A DNA stretch of 7,011 nt from Treponema sp. GTDB lineage: Bacteria; Spirochaetota; Spirochaetia; Treponematales; Breznakiellaceae. Where the stretch lies: assembly GCA_031276685.1 (NCBI GenBank), contig JAISMQ010000085.1, positions 1 through 7,011 on the forward strand, given 5' to 3'. How positions within the stretch are numbered: position 1 is the first letter of the stretch; every line of letters begins with the position of its first letter. The notes under the pieces are model-generated. The model had not been told where the DNA came from and did no database searches. It was given only the letters and a program-made list of their open reading frames with translations. Both the position numbers and the translations under genes were made by a program. Below are positions 1 through 5,289 of this stretch, one piece after another.

Positions 1-498
1 GCGGCGGGGGGCCGGAAGCCGGGCGCGGAACCGGAAAGCGGGGAAGCGGGCCCGGCCCTCCGGGATCGGGTCCTGGGGGCGCAGGGGCCGCTTCTCAGCC
101 TGCTCAACAGACTGCCGGGGAAGGGGGGGAAGCGCTGGATCGTCCTGCCCTTTTCCGCGGAAGGCGCCCTTGAATGTTGCCTGCGGGTCCTGCTGGCCCC
201 CCAGGCGGGCCCGGCGGCTTACCGGGCCGAGCGCATGGGCCTGGATATCCGCCGCCGGGAAGAACCGGGGCCGGCCTGGACATTCATATTCAACCTGGAT
301 ACCCCCGCCGGGGCGCGGGCGGCGTCCCTGGAAGTCTTTTGCCGCCCGGCGCGGGCCGGGACGGAAGCTTTGAAACGGGAACTGGCGGGGCTTCTGGATC
401 TTCCGCCGGACTCGGTCCGGATCCGGAACGGGCAAATCCCCGTTTTCGCGGAAGATAGCCGGGACCGGACCTTGCCCTCGTTAAATAAAGAGGTATAG
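1..498 (+). CDS. FliK/YlqG-like hook-length-control-type protein, C-terminal part (5' end outside window)
   Basis: The frame is open from base 1 and ends at TAG 496-498, giving the last 165 residues of a larger protein. The first ~25 residues are low-complexity Gly/Pro/Glu-rich. A folded region follows, with RWIVLPF (residues 45-51), an amphipathic WTFIFNLD strand (93-100), LEVFC (110-114) and a Leu-rich helix around 123-133. A disordered N-terminal part followed by a C-terminal domain with a Trp-led strand resembles the FliK/Flg_hook C-terminal domain and the YlqG-type proteins encoded just before YlqH. The strongest evidence is the neighbour: a free-standing FlhB-C-terminus homologue starts one base after the stop. 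In flagellar export, FliK talks to the FlhB C-terminal domain to switch substrates; whether this pair does so is unknown. The FliK similarity is weak and judged by eye. The internal ATG at 235 is not the start, because the frame is open and protein-like upstream of it. Confidence 0.55.
   Translation, partial: AAGGRKPGAEPESGEAGPALRDRVLGAQGPLLSLLNRLPGKGGKRWIVLPFSAEGALECCLRVLLAPQAGPAAYRAERMGLDIRRREEPGPAWTFIFNLDTPAGARAASLEVFCRPARAGTEALKRELAGLLDLPPDSVRIRNGQIPVFAEDSRDRTLPSLNKEV
487..493 (+). promoter_or_regulatory. Ribosome-binding site for the ATC-started FlhB-like gene
   Basis: AAAGAGG lies inside the last codons of the upstream gene, with GAGG ending six bases before the ATC at 500. This is the spacing expected of a Shine-Dalgarno site. 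It decides the start of the downstream gene, whose open frame contains no ATG, GTG or TTG at that end. Confidence 0.6.
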
Positions 499-499
499 T

Positions 500-769
500 A
501 TCAGTAAAAGAAGCGCCTCTGCCATCGGCTACGATCGGCAGGATCCTGGGCCCCGGCTGCTGGCCCAGGGGCAGGGTAACCAGGCGGACCGAATCGTCGC
601 GCTGGCCCGCGAAGCGGGCATCGAAGTAATAGAAGACCCGCCTTTGGCGGCCATGCTGGACGCCGGGGCGCGGGCCGGGGACATTATCCCGGTCTGGTGC
701 TGGGAAGCGGCGGCAAAACTTCTGGCCTTTGTGGCTGCGCGGGATCGCGGCGGATCGCGGCAAACTTAA
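500..769 (+). CDS. ylqH: FlhB C-terminal-domain homologue (YlqH / EscU-YscU-HrcU family), apparent ATC start
   Basis: The frame runs to TAA 767-769 and encodes 89 residues that align by eye with the cytoplasmic FlhB C-terminal domain after its autocleavage site. Landmarks are GYD (10-12), LLAQGQGNQADRIVALARE (20-38, matching the vvAKG...A..I...A.e pattern), GIEVIEDPPLA (40-50, matching gvPv.EDp.La), AGDIIP (59-64) and a closing W.EAAAKLLAFV helix (66-78). There are no membrane segments and no NPTH site, so this is the free-standing soluble form, as in B. subtilis YlqH, not the export gate itself. An in-frame stop at 482-484 leaves only ATA 485 or ATC 500 near the expected N-terminus. ATC 500 follows AAAGAGG by six bases and is followed by SKR, as is usual for the family. 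Either a very rare start codon is used or one base was altered from ATG. A 10-bp tandem duplication near the 3' end rewrites the last residues. The family is clear; the role of the free form is not well known. Confidence 0.8.
   Translation: MSKRSASAIGYDRQDPGPRLLAQGQGNQADRIVALAREAGIEVIEDPPLAAMLDAGARAGDIIPVWCWEAAAKLLAFVAARDRGGSRQT
742..761 (+). repeat. Exact 10-bp tandem duplication
   Basis: GGATCGCGGC occurs twice in succession (742-751 and 752-761) inside the last codons of the FlhB-like gene. Ten is not a multiple of three, so gaining or losing one unit changes the protein's C-terminus and stop codon. Confidence 0.85.
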
Positions 770-802
770 AAGAATCCGGCCCGGAGCCGGGATTGGGGCC
801 CC

Positions 803-2038
803 ATGTCTGAAGAAAAAGTGAAAGACATTCCGGTTAGCATCTTAAAACCCGGTATGATTTTTACCGAACCGGTGTACATAGACGAGGATAACCTCCTGGT
901 CCCCCCGGGGATTGCCATCAAGCAGAAGGATCTGTCCCGCCTTGGCAGTTGGGGTATCAAAACAGTCCAGACTACCGGGGGATTGGCCAAAACCCCAGAA
1001 CCCATCGCCGCGGCGGTGGCGAAACAGAAGCATAACAAGCATAGCGATGCCCCCCCCCCGGCGGATTCCGAAAACGCCGCCGGCCCTGCGCCGGAGGAGG
1101 AACCCAACGAATTCGACGCCCGGGAGATACAGGAAAACAAGGGGAGCTACCGGGAGTACACCGCGCTTATCAAGCGGCTTGACACGGTGTTTTCCCATGC
1201 GGCCACGGGGATAGCCCTGGACGCCCTTGTCATTAACGAACTGACGAACCAGTTGCTCGGCGCGATCCGGAACGAACGGGATCAGTTTGTGGGCTATATC
1301 CTGGGGGGGAAGGTAAGCGGCTACGAACTGGCCAAAAGCTCGGTCAATTCCGCCATCCTTGCCGCCATGGTCGCCCAGGAGCTCAAGCTGCCCCCCCACA
1401 AGGTAATGAAGATCATCACCGGGGCGCTGCTCCACGATATCGGGATGCTCCGGCTTCCCAAGGAAATTCTGGCCAAACGGGGCGGCCTTTCCCAGGAGGA
1501 GGTAAAGCTTATGCGTACCCACCCCTTGTATACCTACCGGATTATTTCCAAAGAGCTAAACTACCCCGACGAGGTCGGTTTTGTAGCCCTGCAGCACCAC
1601 GAGCGCTGGGACGGGCAGGGCTACCCCGCCAGCATTTCCGGCGAAAACATCGACATAGGCGCCCGGATTCTTTCCGTGGCCGACGCCTTCGAGGCCATGG
1701 TCAGCAAAAGGCCCTACCGGAATTCCATGGTGGGCTACGAGGCCATGAAGGCCCTTATGTCCGACAACCAAAGCCGCTTTGACCCGGATGTCCTTAAGGC
1801 CTTTATCGCGATCATGGGGATCTACCCCATCGGGTCAATCGTGGTTCTGAACGACGCGGTTATTGCCCGCGTTACGGAAGTTCTGCCCGGCTCCCCCTTG
1901 AGGCCCAAGGTGCAGATACTGATCGACAAATTTGGCCAGAAACAGCAAAACGGGGAAATTCTTAACCTGCTTACCGACAAAACACATTTTATTTCACGGG
2001 CACTCAATCCAAAAGAACTTGTGAACAGAGGTGCATAG
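803..2038 (+). CDS. HD-GYP domain protein (c-di-GMP phosphodiesterase family, altered metal site)
   Basis: This 411-aa protein has an N-terminal DUF3391-like segment (about 9-56, beginning IPVSILKPGM). An Ala/Pro/Glu-rich linker (~62-105) follows, then an HD-GYP domain (~165-340) and a ~70-aa C-terminal tail. HD-GYP enzymes hydrolyse c-di-GMP to pGpG or GMP at a two- or three-metal centre. Present are Glu175, His211-Asp212, His240, His265-His266-Glu267, DGQGYP (270-275) and Asp294 (VADAFEAM). Missing are the first metal-ligand His, here Ser179 in KSSVNSA where homologues have HSVNVA, and the Lys of HDxxK, here Met215 in HDIGM. Activity may therefore be weakened or lost and the protein could act as a receptor. 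It is soluble, with no signal peptide or membrane segment. ATG 803 is preceded only by a weak purine-rich stretch; the gene lies 33 bases after ylqH and overlaps yraN by 8 bases. A run of ten C (1050-1059) falls in the linker. Confidence 0.93.
   Translation: MSEEKVKDIPVSILKPGMIFTEPVYIDEDNLLVPPGIAIKQKDLSRLGSWGIKTVQTTGGLAKTPEPIAAAVAKQKHNKHSDAPPPADSENAAGPAPEEEPNEFDAREIQENKGSYREYTALIKRLDTVFSHAATGIALDALVINELTNQLLGAIRNERDQFVGYILGGKVSGYELAKSSVNSAILAAMVAQELKLPPHKVMKIITGALLHDIGMLRLPKEILAKRGGLSQEEVKLMRTHPLYTYRIISKELNYPDEVGFVALQHHERWDGQGYPASISGENIDIGARILSVADAFEAMVSKRPYRNSMVGYEAMKALMSDNQSRFDPDVLKAFIAIMGIYPIGSIVVLNDAVIARVTEVLPGSPLRPKVQILIDKFGQKQQNGEILNLLTDKTHFISRALNPKELVNRGA
1050..1059 (+). repeat. C10 homopolymer tract in the HD-GYP coding sequence
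   Basis: Ten consecutive C encode the Ala-Pro-Pro-Pro stretch at residues 83-86, in the linker before the catalytic domain. A one-base change by slippage would shift the frame and remove the whole HD-GYP domain. Confidence 0.9.
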
Positions 2039-2423
2039 TACCGGGAAGGGCCGGGCGGGGGAACAGTACGCCGCCCGGGTCCTGGAAAAGGCGGGGATGT
2101 ACATCCTGGCCGCGAATTTCCGTTCGCCGATGGGGGAGGTGGATCTAATCGCCCTGGACCGCGATACCCTTGTGTTTATCGAGGTAAAAAGCTGGAATTC
2201 CCGGGGGATCGCCGATCTGGAATACGGGGTAGGCCGCGAAAAGCAGCGGCGTATCATAGAAACAGCTAAGTATTTCCTTGCGGGCCATCGAAAATATAAT
2301 GAGATGGCAATACGGTTTGATGTGGTTTTTATCGGAAGGCCTCCTTTTTCCTCCCAAAAAACGGCGTCCCCGGCCGCTCCGGCGATCCGCCATCTTGCGT
2401 CTGCCTTTATGGAGTGTGTATGA
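2031..2423 (+). CDS. yraN: YraN/UPF0102 family protein, PD-(D/E)XK nuclease fold
   Basis: This 130-aa protein has the complete UPF0102 signature: GRAGEQYAARVLEKAGM (7-23), the N-F-R-S-P-M-GEVDLIA core (Glu36, Asp38), FIEVKSW (49-55, Glu51 and Lys53), an AKYFL helix and IRFDVVFI. These residues form the PD-(D/E)XK nuclease core. Homologues are linked to DNA processing and uptake, but no biochemical role is generally agreed. The length is typical (about 115-130 aa). The start is GTG 2031, the only initiation codon after an in-frame TGA at 2022-2024. It lies 8 bases inside the HD-GYP gene, and no well-spaced Shine-Dalgarno site precedes it, so translation probably depends on ribosomes finishing the upstream gene. 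The C-terminal ~20 residues are Ala/Pro-rich and then match the family's usual H-(L/I)-x-x-A-F ending. In many bacteria yraN sits near rnhB, ylqG and ylqH, which supports reading the left part of the window as that conserved cluster. Confidence 0.93.
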   Translation: MHSTGKGRAGEQYAARVLEKAGMYILAANFRSPMGEVDLIALDRDTLVFIEVKSWNSRGIADLEYGVGREKQRRIIETAKYFLAGHRKYNEMAIRFDVVFIGRPPFSSQKTASPAAPAIRHLASAFMECV

Positions 2424-2692
2424 TAGCGGGACCGGGAAAATTAGACGGACAGCGGCCAGAGGATCGCGGTGGATACGGGGCCGCCCGGGGGGGGCCGGAT
2501 TCGGCGCTCTTCCTTCCGGGGCAGGCGAAAAACGGGGCGGTTTTCGACCCGGAGTACCTGCGCAAAAAAATTAATAGCGAAGAGTACATTTACGAGGCTA
2601 TCCAGCGAATCGCCCAGGTGCTGAGCAGCGAGCTTCTTAAGATGTCCCGGGGAAGGATTTACCATGAACGGCAGCGGAAAAGAAGAAAATAA
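2420..2692 (+). CDS. Small conserved-looking protein of unknown function (90 aa)
   Basis: ATG 2420 overlaps the yraN stop as ATGA and follows GGAG (2411-2414) by five bases. This is a better start than GTG 2414, which lies within that GGAG. The first ~40 residues are Gly/Pro-rich and look disordered. Residues 43-75 (from DPEYLRKKI to SSELLKM) look like a long amphipathic helix, and the last 15 residues are strongly basic (RGRIYHERQRKRRK), suggesting contact with nucleic acid or the membrane surface. It shares no family I recognise. The position after yraN matches where T. pallidum carries small unannotated genes, so it may be spirochaete-specific; that is from memory and unproven. A run of eight G (2487-2494) lies in the disordered part. 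The 3' end overlaps the next gene by 29 bases. Confidence 0.7.
   Translation: MIAGPGKLDGQRPEDRGGYGAARGGPDSALFLPGQAKNGAVFDPEYLRKKINSEEYIYEAIQRIAQVLSSELLKMSRGRIYHERQRKRRK
2487..2494 (+). repeat. G8 homopolymer tract in the 90-aa gene
   Basis: Eight consecutive G lie inside the disordered N-terminal part of the small unknown protein. Slippage here would shift the frame before the conserved-looking helix. Confidence 0.85.
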
Positions 2693-3305
2693 CGGGGGGA
2701 AGAGCCTTAAACGCAGGGAAAGGGATCTTGAAGCCCGGTACGCCCCTGTGCAGGAAAAATCCCGCCCGAATTTCGAGAAATCCGCGGGCGGCCAGGCCGG
2801 GAGGCCGGGGAGCCGGGGCGGCCGCCGGGATCTGAACGAGGCCGGCAATGATCCGGCCGGAATTTCCCCCCGGAAGTGGCCCGACGCCGCCCCGCCCCGG
2901 GGCCGCGACAGACGGGCCCCCTTGTTTGATCGCCCCAAGTGGGTGGCGCCGCGCCTGTCTACCGAGCCTATCCCCCATCCCCTCTGCCCCTATTGCGGCA
3001 AACCCATCAAGGACATGTCCGCCGCGATAACCGACAGGGACAGCGGCGAGCCGAGCCATTTTGAATGCGTGGTTGCCCGGATTTCCGGAAGGGAAACCCT
3101 GGAAAGCGGGGACGCGGTGGTTTACATTGGCGGGGGGCGCTTCGGCGTCGTCCATTTTCCCGGCATGATCCGGGATCGCGGCCGCAAAAACGGCGATGAC
3201 TACGATACCAGGGGTTTTCAGATTAAGAAGATCGTGGAATGGGAAAACCGGGAAGACCGGGCGCTGTGGCGCAAGAACATTGAAGAGCATTTTTCCGTAA
3301 TTTAA
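2664..3305 (+). CDS. Unknown protein with basic disordered N-terminus and CxxC...HxxC putative zinc site
   Basis: This protein has 213 residues. ATG 2664 follows GGAAGG (2651-2656) by seven bases and starts inside the preceding gene. Residues 1-100 are Arg/Gly/Pro-rich and probably disordered. A compact module follows: CPYC (108-111) and HFEC (132-135), spaced like a zinc-knuckle or treble-clef site. Next come a short strand-rich region (DAVVYIGGGRFGVVHFPG, 150-167, possibly a small beta-barrel) and a charged C-terminal helix (IKKIVEWENREDRALW, 187-202). I do not recognise a named family. An Arg-rich tail plus a zinc site suggests nucleic-acid or ribosome binding, which is inference only. An antisense frame of similar length (2637-3290) was rejected because this strand has the ribosome-binding site, the metal motif and operon-style overlaps with both neighbours. 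Its stop shares one base with the next start (TAATG). Confidence 0.75.
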   Translation: MNGSGKEENNGGKSLKRRERDLEARYAPVQEKSRPNFEKSAGGQAGRPGSRGGRRDLNEAGNDPAGISPRKWPDAAPPRGRDRRAPLFDRPKWVAPRLSTEPIPHPLCPYCGKPIKDMSAAITDRDSGEPSHFECVVARISGRETLESGDAVVYIGGGRFGVVHFPGMIRDRGRKNGDDYDTRGFQIKKIVEWENREDRALWRKNIEEHFSVI

Positions 3306-4486
3306 TGAAAAATCACAAGCGGAAGAATCCGCCCATGCCGGAAAATTCCGGACAGGCAGAAAAAAAAGGGACCGAACTTGCGGATGAAATCTATTCCGAT
3401 CCGAAAATTTTGGAACACCGGTCCCTGCTGGAACAGATCGGCATATTCAGCCGGATAGACAAGCTAAACAAGCAGATCGCCGATTACCACGAGCTGGTGA
3501 CCGGCGGCCTGGACATTATCAACCGCACGTCGCTTGACGCCATCATGGACGCCGCGGTGTTCCGTATCTCCGGCCACTTTATGCCGTCGTTCGTAACTTT
3601 TTTGTGGAAGCCGATACAAAACCGCGATGAAATAACGATCAAAAGTTATCAGAACTACCAGCCTACCGATCTGGGAATCAAGCTGCACAGTATCACTCCG
3701 TTCGAGTCTTTTTTTGAGCGGCACCCCAAGCCGGTAAACTTTTCCCTGATGGCGGCGGAACTGGAAGACCGGAATGTCCTGAATACCCTGGAAAAGCTTA
3801 AGCCGGAAATTATCGTGCCCATCGTGGGGGGCTTCGGGCTGTACGGCATTATCCTGATGGGCCAGAAGATGGCCGGGGGCAAATTTTCCGACGGGGAAAT
3901 TCTCTTTGTCGAACAGCTTATGGCCTTTGTAACCCAGGCGATTATGAATTACCTGAATTACCAGCACTCCCTGCGGGACGTGAAAACCGGCCTGTACAAC
4001 CACGGTTTTTTTATCCACCGGCTGGGCGAAGAAATTGCCCGGACCCGGCGCGGCAGTTTTACGTCTTCGATCATCGTGATGGATGTTGATAAATTCAAGA
4101 ATTTTAACGACGCTTTTGGGCACATGGCGGGGGATAAGGTTCTGGAAACCCTGGCCATAACCCTAAAGCAGACGGTCCGCAGCGAGGACATCCCTTCCCG
4201 TTTTGGCGGGGAGGAATTTACCGTGCTGCTGCCCGACACCGACAAGGAAGCGGCATGGCTTGTGTCGGAACGGGTGCGGAACGCGGTGGAGGAGATGCAG
4301 GTGCCCTGGGAGCCGTCCCTTCCCCAGGTTACGATCAGCCTTGGCATCTGCAGCTTTGACCACCGGGAGCAGTTGAGCGCCGGCAGCGTTATTCAGCGGG
4401 CCGATGCGGCCCTCTACGTGTCCAAGCAGCGGGGCCGCAACCGTTCGACGCTGTGGAACCCCGGCATGGGGCATGTTGAGGGATAG
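3305..4486 (+). CDS. Diguanylate cyclase with N-terminal GAF-like sensor domain (GGEEF)
   Basis: This 393-aa soluble protein would make c-di-GMP from two GTP. Residues 1-45 are charged, and ~46-62 (SRIDKLNKQIADYHEL) could form a short coiled coil. Residues ~68-215 look like a GAF domain, ending in the typical IIVPIVGGFGLYGIILMGQ strand pair and an FSDGEILFVEQLMAFV helix; its ligand is unknown. The GGDEF domain spans ~224-385. It shows DVKTGLYNHGFF (225-236, normally D-x-LTGLxNR), metal-binding Asp260 in VMDVDKFKNFND, FGHMAGDKVL (271-280) and the active-site GGEEF (301-305). RSED (292-295) sits exactly five residues before GGEEF, which is the RxxD product-inhibition site. All key residues for synthesis are present. 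The gene starts on the last base of the upstream stop (TAATG). It is the synthetic counterpart of the HD-GYP protein three genes upstream. Confidence 0.95.
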   Translation: MKNHKRKNPPMPENSGQAEKKGTELADEIYSDPKILEHRSLLEQIGIFSRIDKLNKQIADYHELVTGGLDIINRTSLDAIMDAAVFRISGHFMPSFVTFLWKPIQNRDEITIKSYQNYQPTDLGIKLHSITPFESFFERHPKPVNFSLMAAELEDRNVLNTLEKLKPEIIVPIVGGFGLYGIILMGQKMAGGKFSDGEILFVEQLMAFVTQAIMNYLNYQHSLRDVKTGLYNHGFFIHRLGEEIARTRRGSFTSSIIVMDVDKFKNFNDAFGHMAGDKVLETLAITLKQTVRSEDIPSRFGGEEFTVLLPDTDKEAAWLVSERVRNAVEEMQVPWEPSLPQVTISLGICSFDHREQLSAGSVIQRADAALYVSKQRGRNRSTLWNPGMGHVEG

Positions 4487-4514
4487 CAGTTCGCTACATC
4501 CGGCAGGAGACAGT

Positions 4515-5234
4515 ATGATCGGCATTATCGGCGCCATGGAAGACGAAGTAACCATGGTCAGGGACTGGATGAACGGCGGCGAGGCCGGCCTTGCCGGGGG
4601 TTTTGAATTTTACCGGGGCGTTCTGGAAGGAAAGCCCGTAGTGTTACTGCGCTGCGGCATCGGCAAGGTCAACGCCGCGGTCGGCTGCGCCCTCCTTATC
4701 GACAGGTTTAAGCCCGGCCTGGTTATCAACACCGGGTCCGCCGGCGGCATAGGGGGGGGGCTCCGGTTTGGGGATACGGTTATTTCCACGGGCCTGTGCT
4801 ACCACGATGTCGACGTGACGGGCTTTAACTACGCCCCCGGCCAGGTTCCCGGGCAGCCGGCGGTTTTCCCCGTGGGCGAATCCCTGGTACAAGAGGCGGA
4901 GGCGGCGGTAGGGGAGCTTAAGGCGGAACAGGCGCTGCCGCGATCCTTTAACTGCGTCCGGGGGCTCATCGCCAGCGGGGATATATTTATGCACGACCCG
5001 GAAAAAATCGGCCGGGTGCGAAGGATCTTTCCGGATGTCCTGGCGGTGGAAATGGAGGGGGCCGCCATCGCCCACGCATGCAGCCTCTTTTCCGTACCGT
5101 TTTTGATCATCCGCTCGCTGTCCGACATCGCGGGGGCGGAGTCCCCCGTCACGTCCGAACAGTTCCTTCCCGTCGCCGCCCGGCACTCTGCGGAGATCGT
5201 CCGCCGGATCGTGAAAAACCGTAAGGCCCGCTAA
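4515..5234 (+). CDS. mtnN: 5'-methylthioadenosine/S-adenosylhomocysteine nucleosidase (Pfs)
   Basis: MTAN cleaves the glycosidic bond of S-adenosylhomocysteine and methylthioadenosine to release adenine, giving S-ribosylhomocysteine, the LuxS substrate. The protein has 239 residues (E. coli 232) and matches the family throughout. The N-terminus is IGIIGAMEDEV, with Glu11 equivalent to E. coli Glu12. RCGIGKVNAA (46-55), the ribose-binding NTGSAGGI loop (72-79) and the specificity segment SGDIFM (154-159) follow. AVEMEGAAIAH (177-187) carries Glu179 and Glu181, and RSLSDIAG (200-207) carries catalytic Asp204. All catalytic residues are present. ATG 4515 is preceded by AGGAG (4505-4509) with five bases between. 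The in-frame GTG/ATG codons back to 4404 would add residues unlike the family and overlap the cyclase gene. The gap to the cyclase gene is 28 bases and to luxS 55 bases. A run of nine G (4752-4760) encodes Gly80-82. Confidence 0.97.
   Translation: MIGIIGAMEDEVTMVRDWMNGGEAGLAGGFEFYRGVLEGKPVVLLRCGIGKVNAAVGCALLIDRFKPGLVINTGSAGGIGGGLRFGDTVISTGLCYHDVDVTGFNYAPGQVPGQPAVFPVGESLVQEAEAAVGELKAEQALPRSFNCVRGLIASGDIFMHDPEKIGRVRRIFPDVLAVEMEGAAIAHACSLFSVPFLIIRSLSDIAGAESPVTSEQFLPVAARHSAEIVRRIVKNRKAR
4752..4760 (+). repeat. G9 homopolymer tract in mtnN
   Basis: Nine consecutive G encode Gly80-Gly81-Gly82, just after the ribose-binding loop. A one-base slip would truncate the enzyme before its catalytic Asp204. 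Confidence 0.9.
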
Positions 5235-5264
5235 AAGTTTGGGAGAACGGGGCTGAAAGTTTGG
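5234..5264 (+). repeat. Pair of 9-bp direct repeats upstream of luxS
   Basis: AAAGTTTGG occurs at 5234-5242 and 5256-5264, 22 bases start to start, filling most of the gap between mtnN and luxS. The spacing is about two DNA turns, so a binding site is possible, but a chance duplication is as likely. Confidence 0.5.
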
Positions 5265-5277
5265 AAAAATGGATTTT

Positions 5278-5282
5278 AGGAG
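5278..5282 (+). promoter_or_regulatory. Ribosome-binding site choosing the luxS start
   Basis: AGGAG ends seven bases before ATG 5290 and only one base before ATG 5284. It lies downstream of ATG 5269. This favours ATG 5290 among the three in-frame candidates. Confidence 0.75.
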
Positions 5283-5289
5283 AATGGAC

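Noticed and set aside
290..763. 157-codon open frame on the - strand
   Set aside because: It is antisense to the FliK-like and FlhB-like genes, has no recognisable motif, and long accidental frames are common in G+C-rich DNA.
775..793. Imperfect GC inverted repeat before the HD-GYP start
   Set aside because: It is short, with a bulge, in DNA where such pairs arise easily; no T-run, and no reason to call a terminator or switch.
842..1522. 226-codon open frame on the - strand
   Set aside because: It is antisense to the motif-rich HD-GYP gene, with no family resemblance.
2637..3290. 217-codon open frame on the - strand, slightly longer than the gene opposite
   Set aside because: The + strand frame has a spaced GGAAGG site, a CxxC...HxxC motif and tight overlaps with both neighbours; the - strand frame has none of these.
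3360..3367. A8 run in the cyclase gene as a frameshift site
   Set aside because: It encodes Glu-Lys-Lys in a charged N-terminus, the frame continues normally, and no alternative product or stimulating structure was seen.
4404..4514. Earlier start for mtnN giving 276 residues
   Set aside because: The extra 37 residues overlap the cyclase gene and do not fit the family, while ATG 4515 has AGGAG at five bases and begins with the family N-terminus.
5269..5289. Earlier luxS starts at ATG 5269 or 5284
   Set aside because: The AGGAG at 5278-5282 is downstream of the first and one base from the second; ATG 5290 fits both the spacing and the family length.
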